NCBI GenBank assembly: GCA_017477805.1
Contig: JAFUUM010000132.1
Coordinates: 1 to 8,061 of the forward strand
Reading direction: 5' to 3'
DNA: 8,061 bases
From: Lachnospiraceae bacterium
Lineage (GTDB): Bacteria > Bacillota > Clostridia > Lachnospirales > Lachnospiraceae
The notes beneath the pieces were generated by a model. It was not told where the DNA came from and did not search any database. It saw only the letters and a list, made by a program, of their open reading frames with translations. Positions 6,684 to 8,061 of the stretch are shown one piece after another (positions within the stretch are counted from its first letter, which is position 1; every line of letters starts with the position of its first letter). The translations under genes were made by a program, and so were the position numbers.

Positions 6684-6863
6684 TCAGGGTTTGGAAACGG
6701 ATACGATCCTTTTTTCGATCTTGGGCCTAGGTTCCATGATCAAATGTCCGCATCCAAGACATTGAAGGCGTATGTCTGCTCCGACGCGAAGGACTTTCCA
6801 TTCCTTGCTTCCGCAGGGGTGAGGCTTTTTCATTTTCACGATATCATCGATCTGAATATCCAA
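6684..6863 (-). CDS. DUF951 family small protein
   Basis: This is a 59-residue protein starting MDIQIDDIVKMKKPHPCG, continuing KEWKVLRVGADIRLQCLGCG and ending in PRPKIEKRIVSVSKP. The pattern D-I-V-x-M-K-K-P-H-P-C-G ... R-x-G-A-D-I ... C-L-G-C-G ... P-R-x-K-x-E-K-R defines DUF951, a small conserved Bacillota family of unknown function. Cys17, Cys35 and Cys38 could bind a metal or nucleic acid; this is inference. The start is TTG at 6863, with AAGGAG five bases upstream. The first in-frame ATG is codon 11, and using it would remove the conserved opening. It begins 62 bases after the sirtuin stop codon with no terminator between, so the two are probably co-transcribed. No clear terminator follows it. 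Confidence 0.88.
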   Translation of the reverse strand: MDIQIDDIVKMKKPHPCGSKEWKVLRVGADIRLQCLGCGHLIMEPRPKIEKRIVSVSKP

Positions 6864-6868
6864 AGTAT

Positions 6869-6874
6869 CTCCTT
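6869..6874 (-). promoter_or_regulatory. Shine-Dalgarno that fixes the TTG start of the DUF951 gene
   Basis: AAGGAG on the minus strand, five bases before TTG at 6863. There is no ATG at a suitable distance, and the internal ATG at codon 11 has no such site, so this supports the TTG start. Confidence 0.75.
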
Positions 6875-6925
6875 AACTCTGTACTATATAGAATCCTTAT
6901 CGGGGAAAAAAGTTTGAGGTCATTT

Positions 6926-7639
6926 TTATAACTGAGAAAAAATTTCTCCGATGCTTCCCCTGACAACAAGATCCGCCATATTATCCTTAGGCGTAGCGGT
7001 CTTATTTACAAGAACAAGCTTATTTCCCTGGTAATAATCGATAAGTCCCGCTGCGGGATAAACCGCAAGGCTCGTTCCGCCGATGATCAGCACATCCGCA
7101 TGTCGGATGTAAAATACCGCTTCTTCGATGGTCTGCTGATCCAGGCCCTCTTCGTAAAGAACAACATCGGGTTTGATGGAACCGCCGCACTCGCACTTGG
7201 GCACGCCCGTACTGTTCAGGATATATTCCGCGTCATAGAATTTGCCGCACTCCTCACAGTAATTCCGAAGAACAGAACCGTGGAGTTCAAAGACCTTTTT
7301 GCTTCCGGCTTTCTGATGCAGACCGTCTATATTCTGGGTCACAACAGCCTTGCACTTTCCTTCCGCTTCCCACTGTGCCAGTTTCTTATGGGCCGCATTG
7401 GGCTCCGCATCCAGGTACAGCATCTTATCCCTGTAGAAGCGGTAGAATTCCTCCGTCTTTCTTCTGTAAAACGTATGGCTCAGGATCGTCTCCGGCGGAT
7501 AATCATACTTCTGATTGTACAATCCGTCGGTACTGCGAAAATCCGGGATCCCACTTTCCGTGGACACTCCCGCACCGCCAAAGAAAACTATATTATCGCT
7601 TTCATCTACCCACTTTTTCAGTTGCTCGATCTCAGTCAT
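6926..7639 (-). CDS. cobB: NAD-dependent protein deacylase, sirtuin (Sir2/CobB family)
   Basis: This 237-residue cytoplasmic sirtuin removes acyl groups from lysines using NAD+, releasing nicotinamide and O-acyl-ADP-ribose. The NAD-binding motif GGAGVSTESGIPDFRS lies at 21-36, TQNIDGLH at 101-108 and the catalytic His120 in FELHGS. The zinc site is Cys128, Cys131, Cys149 and Cys151 (CEEC ... CEC), and GGTSLAVYPA at 187-196 closes the Rossmann fold. The second zinc pair is C-x-C rather than C-x-x-C, a variant I recall in other clostridial sirtuins. The length is normal for a bacterial single-domain member. The ATG has GGGGGTGA seven bases upstream, and an extended -10 promoter lies ahead. Its neighbours do not reveal its substrates. 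I cannot tell deacetylase from longer-chain deacylase activity from the sequence alone. Confidence 0.95.
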   Translation of the reverse strand: MTEIEQLKKWVDESDNIVFFGGAGVSTESGIPDFRSTDGLYNQKYDYPPETILSHTFYRRKTEEFYRFYRDKMLYLDAEPNAAHKKLAQWEAEGKCKAVVTQNIDGLHQKAGSKKVFELHGSVLRNYCEECGKFYDAEYILNSTGVPKCECGGSIKPDVVLYEEGLDQQTIEEAVFYIRHADVLIIGGTSLAVYPAAGLIDYYQGNKLVLVNKTATPKDNMADLVVRGSIGEIFSQL

Positions 7640-7700
7640 AGCGTATTCACCCCCATTTGTTATCGCACTATTACGTTACCCATCAACCGGATGTGACAAC

Positions 7701-7709
7701 ATTATAGCA
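7701..7709 (-). promoter_or_regulatory. Extended -10 promoter for the sirtuin gene
   Basis: A perfect TATAAT (7706-7701) is preceded by TGC (7709-7707) on the minus strand, an extended -10. The -35 region is only a T-run, which is actually the T-tract of the tRNA terminator. Start is expected near 7694, giving a leader of about 55 bases. Confidence 0.65.
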
Positions 7710-7722
7710 CGAAGGATATAAC

Positions 7723-7753
7723 AAAAAAGGACTTACGAGATGTAAGTCCTTTT
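7723..7753 (-). terminator. Intrinsic terminator after tRNA-Cys
   Basis: A 12-bp stem spans 7725-7736 and 7742-7753, with GC-containing core GGACTTAC/GTAAGTCC and a 5-base loop. On the minus strand it is followed by TTTTTTGT, with the stem itself closing in AAAA/TTTT. It lies five bases after the tRNA-Cys discriminator base and just upstream of the sirtuin promoter. Confidence 0.9.
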
Positions 7754-7757
7754 CAAG

Positions 7758-7828
7758 AGGCGCGAGCCGGATTTGAACCGGCGATAAGGGTGTTGCAGAC
7801 CCGTGCCTTACCACTTGGCTATCACGCC
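7758..7828 (-). tRNA. trnC: tRNA-Cys (GCA)
   Basis: The 71-base cloverleaf pairs fully in the acceptor stem (GGCGTGA/TCGCGCC, one G-U). Anticodon loop CTGCAAC gives anticodon GCA, and the T-arm is GCCGG-TTCAAAT-CCGGC. The discriminator base is U, the identity element for bacterial tRNA-Cys. The pair 27-43 is a C-U mismatch. CCA is not encoded. Confidence 0.95.
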
Positions 7829-7845
7829 ATATTCAGTAGTTTACA

Positions 7846-7866
7846 TTGTATTTTCAAAAAATACAA
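7846..7866 (-). other. AT-rich hairpin in the tRNA-Glu to tRNA-Cys spacer
   Basis: A perfect 9-bp inverted repeat, TTGTATTTT-TTG-AAAATACAA on the minus strand, fills half of the 42-base spacer. It is not followed by a T-run (TGTAAAC follows), so it is not a terminator. A role in separating or processing the two tRNAs is possible but unproven. Confidence 0.45.
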
Positions 7867-7870
7867 GTGA

Positions 7871-7942
7871 TGACCCCGACGGGATTCGGACCCGTGTTAC
7901 CGCCGTGAAAGGGCGATGTCTTAACCGCTTGACCACGGAGCC
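7871..7942 (-). tRNA. trnE: tRNA-Glu (UUC)
   Basis: The 72-base cloverleaf has acceptor stem GGCTCCG/CGGGGTC, D-arm GTCA/AGAC, anticodon loop CTTTCAC (anticodon TTC) and T-stem ACGGG/CCCGT. The T-loop is TCCGAAT instead of the near-universal TTCRAAT, so position 55 is C where uridine is normally made into pseudouridine. Position 27 is U, giving a U-G pair at the top of the anticodon stem. Everything else is standard. CCA is not encoded. Confidence 0.93.
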
Positions 7943-7954
7943 CTAAAATTACAT

Positions 7955-7978
7955 AAAAAGGTTGCTGAATGAGCAACC
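7955..7978 (-). terminator. Terminator-like hairpin between tRNA-Asn and tRNA-Glu
   Basis: On the minus strand, GGTTGCT-CATTC-AGCAACC (7978-7960) is followed by TTTTT (7959-7955) and then ATG. The 7-bp stem with a U-run would end transcripts from tRNA-Asn. Only 12 bases separate it from the 5' end of tRNA-Glu, so it may be leaky or serve in processing. Confidence 0.6.
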
Positions 7979-8016
7979 CCTCTTTAGTTTCTTTGTTTAC
8001 CCTTCGAAGCAACTAA

Positions 8017-8061
<45 letters not shown>

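Noticed and set aside
6655..6686. Possible terminator after the DUF951 gene (AGGA-AAA-TCCT then TTAATTTTT)
   Set aside because: A 4-bp AT-rich stem is too weak to call.
6559..6765. Open frame of 68 codons on the + strand
   Set aside because: It overlaps the DUF951 gene on the other strand and has no ribosome binding site or recognisable sequence.
7100..7696. Open frame of 198 codons on the + strand
   Set aside because: It is antisense to the sirtuin gene and continues into its promoter, with no family resemblance.
7948..7976. Promoter TTGCTC-17-TGTAAT upstream of tRNA-Glu
   Set aside because: The implied start site would fall inside the mature tRNA, and the -35 lies within the terminator hairpin arm.

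Overview
The window looks like a chromosomal segment of a low-to-mid GC Bacillota, most likely a Lachnospiraceae-type Clostridia. The evidence is strong AGGAGG-type ribosome binding sites, SigA-like promoters with 17-base spacers, tRNA genes without encoded CCA, the rpsF-ssb-rpsR operon, a DUF951 protein, and a secreted protein carrying the YYxxxYPDL...HYxxxGxxEGR motif common in that family. I cannot assign a genus. Every gene found lies on the minus strand, so the transcriptional order runs from high to low coordinates.

Region by region, in transcription order. At 8061-7758 there are three tRNA genes: Asn(GUU, cut by the window edge), Glu(UUC) and Cys(GCA). A terminator-like hairpin separates Asn from Glu, and a strong terminator follows Cys. 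At 7709-6684 lie a sirtuin-type NAD-dependent deacylase with its own extended -10 promoter, and a 59-residue DUF951 protein that starts at TTG. At 6510-1801 are two large, probably accessory genes concerned with glycans. The first encodes a secreted DUF5722 protein, a probable TIM-barrel glycoside hydrolase. The second encodes a 969-residue fusion of a polytopic GT-C-like membrane glycosyltransferase to an extracytoplasmic GH30 glycosidase. At 1792-582 is the conserved rpsF-ssb-rpsR operon with its own promoter, a candidate S6:S18-type leader hairpin and a 15-bp-stem terminator. At 485-1 is the start of a methyl-accepting chemotaxis protein with its own promoter.

The most unusual part is 4710-6510. 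A strong promoter drives the secreted DUF5722 protein. An intrinsic terminator then sits directly against the Shine-Dalgarno sequence of the GT-C::GH30 fusion gene, so expression of the membrane enzyme probably depends on read-through. Both active sites of the fusion would face outside the cell, beside the secreted hydrolase. This suggests a two-gene module that builds, trims or transglycosylates a surface or environmental glycan, inserted among housekeeping genes. The substrate cannot be read from the sequence.

The remaining genes are ordinary housekeeping functions. Minor oddities are a tRNA-Glu with C instead of U at position 55, and an SSB whose acidic tip ends in PFN rather than PF.
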